A DNA stretch of 6,975 nt from an uncultured Burkholderiales bacterium (lineage in GTDB: Bacteria > Pseudomonadota > Gammaproteobacteria > Burkholderiales > Burkholderiaceae_C), in contig CAIYKK010000291.1 of the NCBI GenBank assembly GCA_903926695.1, forward strand, positions 1 through 6,975, in the 5' to 3' direction. The translations under genes and the position numbers were made by a program. A model generated the notes under the pieces. It made no database searches. It had not been told where the DNA came from and saw only the letters and a list, made by a program, of their open reading frames with translations. Below, piece after piece: positions 1 to 5,958 of this stretch (positions are counted from its first letter, which is position 1; each line of letters opens with the position of its first letter).

Positions 1-756
1 GATGCCGTCGTTCTGACCGGCGGCGCCGAGCAGTCGCGCGATCTGCCCGTGCCCGGCCGCGAGCTGGACGGCGTGCATTTCGCGATGGAATTCCTGCCCG
101 CGCAAAACAAGGTCAATGCGGGTGACAAGGTCAAAGGCCAGATCCGCGCCGAAGGCAAACACGTCATCGTGATTGGTGGCGGCGACACCGGCTCCGACTG
201 CGTGGGCACCAGCACCCGCCACGGCGCGGCCAGCGTGACCCAGTTCGAGCTGATGCCCGAGCCACCCGTCGAAGAAAACCGCCCCATGACCTGGCCGAAC
301 TGGCCGATCAAGCTGCGCACCTCTTCTTCCCACGACGAAAGCGGCGAAGTCGGTTTGCTCAAGCGTGAATTTGCCATCTCCACCAAGGAGCTGATCGGCG
401 AAAAGGGCAAGGTCACCGGCCTCAAAACCGTCCGCGTCGAATGGAAAGACGGCAAGATGATCGAAGTCGCCGGTTCCGAGCAGATTCTCAAGGCTGACTT
501 GGTGCTGCTGGCGATGGGTTTTGTCTCGCCCGTGGCGACGGTGCTCGAAGCTTTTGGCATCGACAAGGACGCGCGCGGCAACGCCAAGGCCAGCACCGAC
601 TTCACCGGCGGCTATGCCACCAATGTGCCTAAAGTGTTTGCCGCTGGCGACATCCGGCGCGGCCAGAGTCTGGTCGTGTGGGCCATCCGCGAAGGCCGTC
701 AGGCAGCGCGGGCGGTGGACGAGTTCCTGATGGGTTACAGCGACCTGCCACGTTAA
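1..756 (+). CDS. gltD: Glutamate synthase small (beta) subunit, C-terminal part; 5' end outside window
   Basis: The reading frame is open from base 1 and ends at TAA 754-756, giving 251 visible residues of a protein that is usually about 470-490 residues long. GltD is the FAD/NAD(P)H-dependent small subunit of glutamate synthase. It passes electrons to the large subunit GltB, which makes glutamate from glutamine and 2-oxoglutarate in the cytoplasm. The visible part begins inside the pyridine-nucleotide oxidoreductase fold ([22 protein letters not shown]). It has a dinucleotide-binding glycine motif [13 protein letters not shown] at about visible residues 54-66. Near the C-terminus is the FAD-contacting stretch [18 protein letters not shown], typical of GltD and related oxidoreductases. 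gltB would be expected upstream, outside the window. No break or frameshift is seen. The family assignment is firm; other GltD-like flavoprotein subunits are less likely given the close match in the C-terminal motif. Confidence 0.93.
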   Translation, partial: DAVVLTGGAEQSRDLPVPGRELDGVHFAMEFLPAQNKVNAGDKVKGQIRAEGKHVIVIGGGDTGSDCVGTSTRHGAASVTQFELMPEPPVEENRPMTWPNWPIKLRTSSSHDESGEVGLLKREFAISTKELIGEKGKVTGLKTVRVEWKDGKMIEVAGSEQILKADLVLLAMGFVSPVATVLEAFGIDKDARGNAKASTDFTGGYATNVPKVFAAGDIRRGQSLVVWAIREGRQAARAVDEFLMGYSDLPR

Positions 757-780
757 TTAGCGTAATCCCTTATGATCCAG

Positions 781-810
781 AAGCCGGACAGTCCGGCTTT
801 TGCGTTTTTT
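781..810 (+). terminator. Intrinsic terminator after gltD
   Basis: AAGCCGGAC (781-789) and GTCCGGCTT (791-799) are perfect inverted repeats. They would fold as an 8-bp stem with a 3-base CAG loop, followed by TTGCGTTTTTT to 810. It lies 24 bases after the gltD stop codon. The last T of the tract directly precedes the ATG proposed here as the mlaF start, so the terminator occupies the whole space where an mlaF ribosome binding site would sit. Confidence 0.85.
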
Positions 811-1653
811 ATGACCTTATCTTCTCCTTCACCCTTTGTCGAATTGCGTCGCGTGACCTTTGGTTACGGCGAGCGCGTCATTCTGGACGACGTTTCCCTG
901 TCGGTGCCCAGGGGCAAGGTGACGGCGCTGATGGGCGCGTCGGGCGGCGGCAAAACCACCATTCTTCGCCTGATTGGCGGCCAGTACCGCGCCCAGTCGG
1001 GCCAGGTGCTGTTCGACGGCCAGGATGTCACGCCGATGAATCGCCAGCAAATTTATGCGGCGCGTCGGCGCATGGGCATGCTGTTTCAGTTCGGCGCGCT
1101 GTTTGCCGACATGAACGTGTTTGACAACGTGGCATTTCCGCTGCGCGAGCACACCGATCTGCCCGAAGCGCTGATCCGCGACATCGTGCTGATGAAGCTC
1201 AACGCCGTGGGCCTGCGCGGCGCACGCGACCTGCTGCCCAGCGAAGTCTCGGGCGGCATGGCGCGGCGTGTGGCGCTGGCGCGGGCGATTGCGCTGGACC
1301 CGGAGCTGGTGATGTACGACGAGCCTTTTGCCGGGCTGGACCCGATTTCGCTGGGCACGGCGGCGCGGCTGATTCGCCAGCTCAACGACAGCATGGGGCT
1401 GACCAGCATCATCGTCTCGCACGATCTGGAGCAGACCTTTGCCATTGCCGACCATGTGATCATTCTGGCCAACGGAAAAATCGCCGCCGAGGGTTCGCCC
1501 GACGCGGTGCGCAATAGCACTGATCCGCTGGTGCATCAGTATGTCAATGCGCTGCCCGATGGGCCGGTTCACTTTCATTACCCCGGCGTGACCGTCGGGG
1601 AGGATTTTGGCCTGGCGACCCAAGCCACGCCGCAGCCGGGAGTTGTGCGATGA
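811..1653 (+). CDS. mlaF: Mla phospholipid transporter ATP-binding subunit MlaF
   Basis: This 280-residue ABC ATPase powers the MlaFEDB inner-membrane complex, which moves phospholipids between the inner membrane and the carrier MlaC. With the start at 811, Walker A is GASGGGKTT (42-50), the Q-loop glutamine is about 93 (LFQFGAL), and the signature is SGGM (147-150), in the SGGMARR form typical of MlaF rather than the usual LSGGQ. Walker B is LVMYDEP with catalytic Glu 171, the D-loop is AGLD (174-177) and the H-loop is His 204. The tail after about 240 fits the MlaF C-terminal extension that contacts the partner subunit. An in-frame ATG at 772 would add 13 residues (MIQKPDSPAFAFF), but those codons are the terminator hairpin and T-tract, so 811 is preferred; neither start has a clear Shine-Dalgarno sequence. 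The stop overlaps the mlaE start (ATGA). Confidence 0.93.
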   Translation: MTLSSPSPFVELRRVTFGYGERVILDDVSLSVPRGKVTALMGASGGGKTTILRLIGGQYRAQSGQVLFDGQDVTPMNRQQIYAARRRMGMLFQFGALFADMNVFDNVAFPLREHTDLPEALIRDIVLMKLNAVGLRGARDLLPSEVSGGMARRVALARAIALDPELVMYDEPFAGLDPISLGTAARLIRQLNDSMGLTSIIVSHDLEQTFAIADHVIILANGKIAAEGSPDAVRNSTDPLVHQYVNALPDGPVHFHYPGVTVGEDFGLATQATPQPGVVR

Positions 1654-2432
1654 GCTGGTACAAGCCTTCCGATGTTGGGCTTGCCGTGCGCAGCAAGCTG
1701 GCCGATCTGGGCATTGGTGCCCGGCTGTTTATGCGCCTGCTGGCGACGCTGGGTTCTAGCCTGCGCCGCTTTGGCCTGGTGCGCGACCAGATTCATTTTT
1801 TAGGCAATTATTCGCTGGTCATCATTGCGGTGTCTGGTCTGTTTGTCGGTTTTGTTTTCGGGCTGCAGGGTTATTACATGCTGCAGCGCTACGGCTCGGC
1901 GGATTCGCTGGGCCTGCTGGTCACGCTCACGCTGGTGCGCGAGTTGGGGCCGGTGGTGGCGGCGCTGCTGTTCGCGGGCCGGGCGGGCACGTCGCTGACG
2001 GCTGAAATCGGCCTGATGAAGGCGGGCGAGCAGATCAGCGTCCTGGAAATGATGGCGGTGGACCCGGTGCAACGCATTCTGGGGCCGCGTTTCTGGGGCG
2101 GCGTGATCGCCATGCCGCTGCTGGCGGCGGTGTTCAGCGCGATGGGCATCATTGGCGGCTGGGTCGTCGGTGTGGTCATGATTGGTGTGGATGCGGGCTC
2201 TTTCTGGGGCCAGATCCAGAACGGCGTCGATGTCTGGAAAGACCTGGGCAACGGCGTTCTCAAGAGCATCGTGTTCGGCGTGACGGTCACCTTTTTGGCG
2301 CTGCTGCAGGGTTTTGAGGCGCAGGCCACGCCCGAAGGGGTCGCTAGCGCCACGACGCGCACGGTGGTGGTGGCTTCGCTGGCGGTGCTGGGTCTGGATT
2401 TCATCCTGACCGCGCTGATGTTCACAACGTGA
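1650..2432 (+). CDS. mlaE: Mla phospholipid transporter permease subunit MlaE
   Basis: This 260-residue membrane protein is the permease of the MlaFEDB complex, of the MlaE/TrnD-like (DUF140) family. The family core is visible as RELGPVVAALLFAGRAGTSL (97-116) followed by TAEIGLMKAGEQISVLEMM (about 117-135), the cytoplasmic coupling segment that meets MlaF. Hydrophobic segments lie near 52-75, 88-110, 146-180, 203-222 and 237-258, after an amphipathic N-terminal stretch. The length matches E. coli MlaE. The ATG shares ATGA with the mlaF stop, and GGGAG at 1638-1642 with 7-base spacing gives a good ribosome binding site, so the start is well supported and translation is probably coupled to mlaF. 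A 57-base gap without a clear terminator separates it from mlaD. Confidence 0.95.
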   Translation: MSWYKPSDVGLAVRSKLADLGIGARLFMRLLATLGSSLRRFGLVRDQIHFLGNYSLVIIAVSGLFVGFVFGLQGYYMLQRYGSADSLGLLVTLTLVRELGPVVAALLFAGRAGTSLTAEIGLMKAGEQISVLEMMAVDPVQRILGPRFWGGVIAMPLLAAVFSAMGIIGGWVVGVVMIGVDAGSFWGQIQNGVDVWKDLGNGVLKSIVFGVTVTFLALLQGFEAQATPEGVASATTRTVVVASLAVLGLDFILTALMFTT

Positions 2433-2489
2433 CAGCTTGAAAATTTTGCGGGCACAAGCCCAGCCTGAAACTGTTTGGAAGGAAGTTTG

Positions 2490-2981
2490 ATGCAACGCTC
2501 AAAAAATGATGTGTGGGTGGGCCTGTTTGTCCTGATCGGGGCCGTGGCGATTTTGTTTTTGGCGCTGCAATCGGCCAATTTGCTGACGCTGAGTTTTCAG
2601 CCCACCTACCGGGTCACGGCCAAGTTTGACAACATTGGCGGCCTCAAGCCCAAAGCGGCGGTGCGCAGCAGCGGCGTGGTGGTCGGGCGCGTGGAATCGA
2701 TTACGTTTGACGACAAAAGCTTTCAGGCTCGTGTGACGCTGGCGATGGAGAATCGCTACGCGTTTCCCAAGGACAGCTCGCTGAAGATCCTCACCAGCGG
2801 CCTGCTCGGCGAGCAGTACATCGGTGTTGAAGCCGGTGCCGAGGAAAAAAATCTCGCCGCAGGCGACACCATCTCCAGCACCCAGTCCGCTGTGGTGCTG
2901 GAAAACCTGATCAGCCAGTTCTTGTTCAGCAAGGCGGCGGACAGCAGCTCTGGCACAGCGCCAGCAGCAGAAAAAAAATGA
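2490..2981 (+). CDS. mlaD: Mla complex MCE-domain subunit MlaD
   Basis: This 163-residue protein has one N-terminal membrane segment (about 9-29, after MQRSKNDVWVG) and a periplasmic MCE domain (about 38-115) with the signature FDNIGGLKPKAAVRSSGVVVGRV. In the family, six MlaD subunits form a ring with a central hydrophobic channel for phospholipids; the pore loop is visible as TSGLLGEQYIGVEAG (102-116). The segment SAVVLENLISQFLF (133-146) matches the C-terminal helix that bundles beneath the ring in E. coli MlaD. The tail after it is short, so the protein is somewhat shorter than E. coli MlaD (183 residues). ATG 2490 is chosen because GGAAGGAAG at 2477-2485 lies just upstream and the N-terminus aligns with E. 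coli MlaD; a TTG at 2475 would remove that site. The stop overlaps the next gene by ATGA. Confidence 0.95.
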   Translation: MQRSKNDVWVGLFVLIGAVAILFLALQSANLLTLSFQPTYRVTAKFDNIGGLKPKAAVRSSGVVVGRVESITFDDKSFQARVTLAMENRYAFPKDSSLKILTSGLLGEQYIGVEAGAEEKNLAAGDTISSTQSAVVLENLISQFLFSKAADSSSGTAPAAEKK

Positions 2982-3814
2982 CTACACACATGATGATGAA
3001 AAAATTTTCAGGCTGGGCCATTGCCCTTTTAGCGCTGGCGCTCATGCAGGGCTGCGCCACCGGACCCAACGCCAACCCAGCCGATCCGCTGGAGCCGATG
3101 AACCGGGCGGTGTTCAATCTGAACGACAAGGTCGATCAGGCGGTTGTCAAGCCCGTGGCAACGGTTTACCAAAATACCGTGCCCGCGCTGGTGCGCCAGG
3201 GCGTGACCAACGTTTTTGAGAATTTTTCCGACCTCTGGTCCAGCGTCAACAGCGTGCTGCAGGCCAAGCCGGAAGCGGCTGTGAACAGTTTTTTCCGCTT
3301 CACCACCAACAGCCTGTGGGGCGTGGGCGGGCTTTTTGACGTGGCCAGCGATCTGAAAATCCCCAAATCGCCGCAAAACTTTGGCCGCACTCTCGGGCGC
3401 TGGGGCGTGGGTTCCGGCCCGTATCTGGTGCTGCCGCTGTTCGGCCCGTCTAGCGTGCGCGACACGGTCGGCACGCTGGTGGACATGCAGGGCAACCTGG
3501 TGAGCCACACCGACAACGTCCCTGCGCGCAATTCCGCGATGGCCCTGCGCGCCGTCGATGTCCGCGCCAACTTGCTGGCGGCGGGCGACTTCCTGGAGGC
3601 GGTCTCGCTGGACAAATACAGTTTTGCACGCGACATCTACCTGCAGCGCCACCGCTCCAACAAAAGCGAACCCGCACCTGCGCCCGCCGCAGAAGAGCGC
3701 TACGACCTGCCCGAGCCAGCCGCCACCGACGCAGCCGCGCCTGTGGCCGCGCCAGCATCGGCACCTGCTTCGGCACCCGTGTCGGCATCCGCCCCGGCGG
3801 CGGCTGCGCAGTAA
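2978..3814 (+). CDS. mlaA: Outer-membrane phospholipid-removing lipoprotein MlaA (VacJ family)
   Basis: This 278-residue lipoprotein of the MlaA/VacJ family extracts phospholipids from the outer leaflet of the outer membrane and hands them to MlaC. A charged N-terminus and hydrophobic stretch precede ALMQGC, giving a predicted lipidated Cys 26; the lipobox is recognisable, though Met at -3 and Gln at -2 are not the commonest residues. Family motifs are DPLEPMNRAVFNLND (36-50), FFRFTTNSLWGVGGLFDVAS (105-124), FGRTLGRWGVGSGPYLVLPLFGPSSVRD (135-162, in two blocks) and a region ending SFARDIYLQRH (215-225). Residues about 231-278 form an Ala/Pro/Ser-rich tail of low complexity. ATG 2978 overlaps the mlaD stop; ATGs at 2990, 2993 and 2996 are also in frame before the signal peptide, and none has a strong ribosome binding site. 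In E. coli mlaA is not in the mla operon; here it lies inside it. Confidence 0.94.
   Translation: MTTHMMMKKFSGWAIALLALALMQGCATGPNANPADPLEPMNRAVFNLNDKVDQAVVKPVATVYQNTVPALVRQGVTNVFENFSDLWSSVNSVLQAKPEAAVNSFFRFTTNSLWGVGGLFDVASDLKIPKSPQNFGRTLGRWGVGSGPYLVLPLFGPSSVRDTVGTLVDMQGNLVSHTDNVPARNSAMALRAVDVRANLLAAGDFLEAVSLDKYSFARDIYLQRHRSNKSEPAPAPAAEERYDLPEPAATDAAAPVAAPASAPASAPVSASAPAAAAQ
3755..3790 (+). repeat. Three degenerate 12-bp tandem repeats in the mlaA 3' end
   Basis: GCATCGGCACCT (3755-3766), GCTTCGGCACCC (3767-3778) and GTGTCGGCATCC (3779-3790) are consecutive 12-base units sharing a TCGGCA core. They encode the repetitive Ala/Pro/Ser tail of MlaA. Units differ by a few bases each and keep the reading frame because 12 is a multiple of 3. 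Confidence 0.6.
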
Positions 3815-3822
3815 AAACCCTG

Positions 3823-3852
3823 TTGCCAGTGCAATTTACACGACCGTTATAA
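3823..3852 (+). promoter_or_regulatory. Possible sigma70-type promoter upstream of mlaC
   Basis: TTGCCA (3823-3828) and TTATAA (3847-3852) are separated by 18 bases in the 130-base gap between mlaA and mlaC, which is A+T-richer than the genes around it. Transcription would start near 3859, leaving a leader of roughly 85 bases before mlaC. This could give mlaC and mlaB extra expression independent of mlaFEDA. It is a match by eye only, and no terminator is seen after mlaA, so read-through from upstream is also expected. Confidence 0.35.
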
Positions 3853-3944
3853 AACTTCATCGTCCGTGGGGAGTCGGTAGGCAAAATAACTGCCAGAGCT
3901 TCCTGTTAACCACGATCCGTTTTGCTACTGAAGAAAGAAAAACC

Positions 3945-4577
3945 ATGAACCGTAGAATCTTTGGCCGTCTGGCGGCGGCTTCGCTCAGTCTGGCGCTGCT
4001 GGCTGCTGCGCCTTTTGTCCGCGCCGCCGACGAGGCGCCCGATGCGCTGATCCAGCGCGTCTCGGCTGAAGTGCTCACCGAGATCAAGTCGGATAAGGCC
4101 ATTCAGGCGGGCGACATGCGCAAGGTGCTGACGCTGGTCGATGGCAAAGTCATGCCGCATGTGAACTTCACCCGCATGACCGCGTCGGTGGTCGGCCCGA
4201 GCTGGCGCCGCGCCACGCCCGAGCAGAAAAAGCAGCTGCAGGACGGGTTCAAGACGCTCTTGATTCGCACCTATTCGGGCGCGCTGGCGCAGGTCAATGA
4301 CCAAAAGCTCAATGTCAAGCCCCTGCGCCTGGCACCGGAAGACACCGAAATCCTGCTGCGCAGCGAAGTGCTGGGCCGGGGCGAGCCGGTTCAGCTGGAC
4401 TACCGCATGGAAAAAACGCCCACCGGCTGGAAAATTTACGACATCAACGTGATGGGCATCTGGATGGTCGCCACCTACCGCGAGCAGTTTGGGCAGGAAA
4501 TCAATGCCAAGGGCATCGACGGCCTGATTGCTGCGCTGGTCCAGCGCAACAAGGCCAACGCTGGCCAGAAGTCCTGA
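3945..4577 (+). CDS. mlaC: Periplasmic phospholipid-binding carrier MlaC
   Basis: This 210-residue protein is close to E. coli MlaC (211 residues). MlaC shuttles phospholipids across the periplasm between outer-membrane MlaA and the inner-membrane MlaFEDB complex. A Sec signal peptide is clear: MNRRIFGRLAAASLSLALLA, then an AAPFVRA end with likely cleavage after Ala 27. The mature part has features of the MlaC/Ttg2D family: ADEAPDALIQRVSAEVLTEI near its start, DGKVMPHVNFTRMTASVVG (about 66-84), ATPEQKKQLQDGFKTLLIRTY (about 90-110), and a C-terminal GWKIYDINVMGIWMVATYREQF. The ATG at 3945 is the first of the signal peptide; upstream, AAGAAAG (3931-3937) is only a weak ribosome binding site. 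The gap of 130 bases before it is the longest within the mla cluster and may hold its own promoter. mlaB follows within 15 bases. Confidence 0.95.
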   Translation: MNRRIFGRLAAASLSLALLAAAPFVRAADEAPDALIQRVSAEVLTEIKSDKAIQAGDMRKVLTLVDGKVMPHVNFTRMTASVVGPSWRRATPEQKKQLQDGFKTLLIRTYSGALAQVNDQKLNVKPLRLAPEDTEILLRSEVLGRGEPVQLDYRMEKTPTGWKIYDINVMGIWMVATYREQFGQEINAKGIDGLIAALVQRNKANAGQKS

Positions 4578-4590
4578 ACGGGTGGTGGCT

Positions 4591-4881
4591 GTGCTGACGC
4601 TTCCTCCCGTCTTGACGCATGCGCTGGCGGCCAGTTTTGCCCGTGGACTGGCGCAGGCCGTGCGCTCCCAGCCGGGCGCTGTGGTGGCGGACGCCAGCGC
4701 CCTGCAGCAATTCGACTCGTCGGCGCTGGCCGTCTTGATGGAATGTCACCGCCAGGCGCTGGCGGCGGGCAAGACTTTTGCCGTGCAGGGCGCGCCCGTG
4801 CGGCTGCGCGAACTCGCCAGCCTTTACGGCGTGGCCGAGCTGATTCCTGCGGCGGCTGTTGCAACGGCAGCGGTTTCCTGA
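4591..4881 (+). CDS. mlaB: STAS-domain subunit MlaB
   Basis: This small cytoplasmic STAS-domain protein (96 residues from this start) is the accessory subunit that binds MlaF and supports assembly and activity of the MlaFEDB complex. The sequence VVADASALQQFDSSALAVLM (31-50) matches the STAS core; Ser 43 aligns with the functionally important Thr 52 in the VDTGGLALL segment of E. coli MlaB. GKTFAVQGAPVRLRELASLYGVAELIP (60-86) matches the C-terminal half of that protein. No ATG is available. GTG codons at 4582, 4585 and 4591 are possible starts, all just after the mlaC stop; 4591 is preferred because GGTGG (4581-4585) lies 5 bases upstream and the protein then begins MLTLPPVLTH as I would expect for relatives. 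An upstream TTG at 4528 would overlap mlaC and is unlikely. The exact start is uncertain, the identity much less so. Confidence 0.85.
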   Translation: MLTLPPVLTHALAASFARGLAQAVRSQPGAVVADASALQQFDSSALAVLMECHRQALAAGKTFAVQGAPVRLRELASLYGVAELIPAAAVATAAVS

Positions 4882-4941
4882 ACCTGAACAGGTTGGGGTT
4901 GAAAGTCCGGCTGATTTTTGGCAGTCCGCCGCGCTGGTTCA

Positions 4942-4976
4942 ATGCCTTGGCTGGCCCGTCCTCAGCGCCAAGGCAT
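4942..4976. repeat. Perfect 10-bp inverted repeat between mlaB and the ABC-2 genes
   Basis: ATGCCTTGGC (4942-4951) and GCCAAGGCAT (4967-4976) are exact inverted repeats around a 15-base centre. In RNA this would be a strong stem-loop, but no T-tract follows on either strand, so it is not a standard intrinsic terminator. It sits 61 bases after the mlaB stop and 23 bases before the next start codon. It may be an operator, a transcript-stabilising or factor-dependent termination structure, or a remnant of a repeat; the sequence does not decide. Confidence 0.6.
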
Positions 4977-4983
4977 CAGCCGC

Positions 4984-4989
4984 TAAAAT
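4984..4989 (+). promoter_or_regulatory. Possible -10 box for a near-leaderless transcript of the ABC-2 genes
   Basis: TAAAAT (4984-4989) lies 9 bases before the ATG at 4999. If used as a -10 element, transcription would begin at or a few bases before the start codon. No Shine-Dalgarno sequence precedes this ATG, which fits leaderless translation. No convincing -35 hexamer is seen at the usual distance; the right arm of the inverted repeat lies near that position. Visual match only. Confidence 0.35.
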
Positions 4990-4998
4990 AGCCCGCTC

Positions 4999-5958
4999 AT
5001 GCCAGCCATCTCATTTCAGTCCGTCTGTAAAACCTACCCCTCCCCGCGACACTCAGCCAGCCCCGGCCTCAAGGCGCTTGATCACGTCAGCTTTGACATT
5101 CAGCCCGGCGAGTTTTTCGGGCTGCTCGGCCCCAACGGCGCCGGTAAAACCACCCTCATCAGCATTCTGGCGGGTCTGTCACGCGCCAGCAGCGGCACCG
5201 TCAAGGTGCATGGCTGCGATGTGGTTAGCGACTACGCCAACGCCAGGCGCCAACTCGGTATCGTGCCGCAGGAGCTGGTGTTTGACCCGTTTTTCACGGT
5301 GCGCGAGGCGCTGCGCATCCAGTCGGGCTATTTCGGCATCCAGAAAAACGACGCCTGGATCGACGAGCTGCTCGCCAGTCTCGGTCTGGCCGACAAGGCC
5401 CACGCCAACATGCGCCAGCTCTCGGGCGGCATGAAGCGGCGCATGCTGGTGGCGCAGGCGCTAGTGCATAAACCGCAGGTCATCGTGCTCGACGAGCCGA
5501 CGGCAGGGGTCGATGTGGAGCTGCGCCAAACGCTGTGGCAGTTCATCGCCAAACTCAACAAGCAGGGCAGCACCATTTTGCTCACCACCCATTACCTCGA
5601 AGAGGCCGAAGCGCTGTGCAGCCGCCTGGCCATGCTCAAGCAGGGCAAAGTGGTGGCGCTGGCCAACACCTCCGAGCTGCTCAAGGCGGCTTCCAGCAAC
5701 GTGCTGCGCTTCAAGATCGACAGCGAACTGCCCGCGCAGCTGGCTGCTCAAGCGCGCATCACCGGGCGCATCGTGCAGTTTCCGGCGCAAAACGCCCGCG
5801 ATATCGAAAACTATCTGGCCGCCGTGCGTCAAGCTGGTCTGGTCGCCGAAGACGTGGAAATCCGCAAGGCCGACCTCGAAGACGTGTTCCTCGAAGTGAT
5901 GCGCGAAAAAGACGTGAAAGAACCTATGGCTTTTGATCTGGCCGGAGCCGCCAAATGA
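4999..5958 (+). CDS. ABC-2 type transporter ATP-binding protein, YadG-like
   Basis: This is a 319-residue cytoplasmic ABC ATPase that would energise the permease encoded directly after it. Walker A is GPNGAGKTT (44-52), the Q-loop glutamine is 91 (GIVPQEL), the signature is LSGGMKRR (141-148), Walker B is VIVLDEP with catalytic Glu 166, and the H-loop His is 198 (LTTHYLEEAE). The pattern LLGPNGAGKTT with TTHYLEEAEALC places it with exporters of the CcmA/DrrA/YadG type. About 90 residues after the ATPase core form a C-terminal extension, ending in ADLEDVFLEVM as in related exporters. The substrate is unknown; the pair resembles E. coli YadG/YadH, whose role is not established to my knowledge. 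The ATG at 4999 has no ribosome binding site, and the protein starts normally for the family. Its stop overlaps the permease start (ATGA). Confidence 0.9.
   Translation: MPAISFQSVCKTYPSPRHSASPGLKALDHVSFDIQPGEFFGLLGPNGAGKTTLISILAGLSRASSGTVKVHGCDVVSDYANARRQLGIVPQELVFDPFFTVREALRIQSGYFGIQKNDAWIDELLASLGLADKAHANMRQLSGGMKRRMLVAQALVHKPQVIVLDEPTAGVDVELRQTLWQFIAKLNKQGSTILLTTHYLEEAEALCSRLAMLKQGKVVALANTSELLKAASSNVLRFKIDSELPAQLAAQARITGRIVQFPAQNARDIENYLAAVRQAGLVAEDVEIRKADLEDVFLEVMREKDVKEPMAFDLAGAAK

Noticed and set aside
772..810. Extended N-terminus of MlaF from ATG 772
   Set aside because: These 13 codons are the gltD terminator hairpin and T-tract, there is no ribosome binding site, and MlaF relatives begin close to the ATG at 811.
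829..1623. Long open frame of 264 codons on the - strand opposite mlaF
   Set aside because: It is rich in His, Arg and Gln and has no recognisable domain. It lies exactly opposite a clear ABC ATPase, as expected from high-G+C antisense frames.
2449..2460. GGGC-ACAA-GCCC hairpin between mlaE and mlaD
   Set aside because: A 4-bp stem without a T-tract, inside an apparent operon, is within chance for this composition.
1800..2578. Two long - strand open frames opposite mlaE
   Set aside because: Low-complexity composition and complete overlap with a conserved permease gene indicate shadows of mlaE codon use.
3823..3834. TTGC-CAGT-GCAA mini-hairpin after mlaA as a terminator
   Set aside because: The stem is only 4 bp and no T-tract follows, so it cannot be supported as a terminator.
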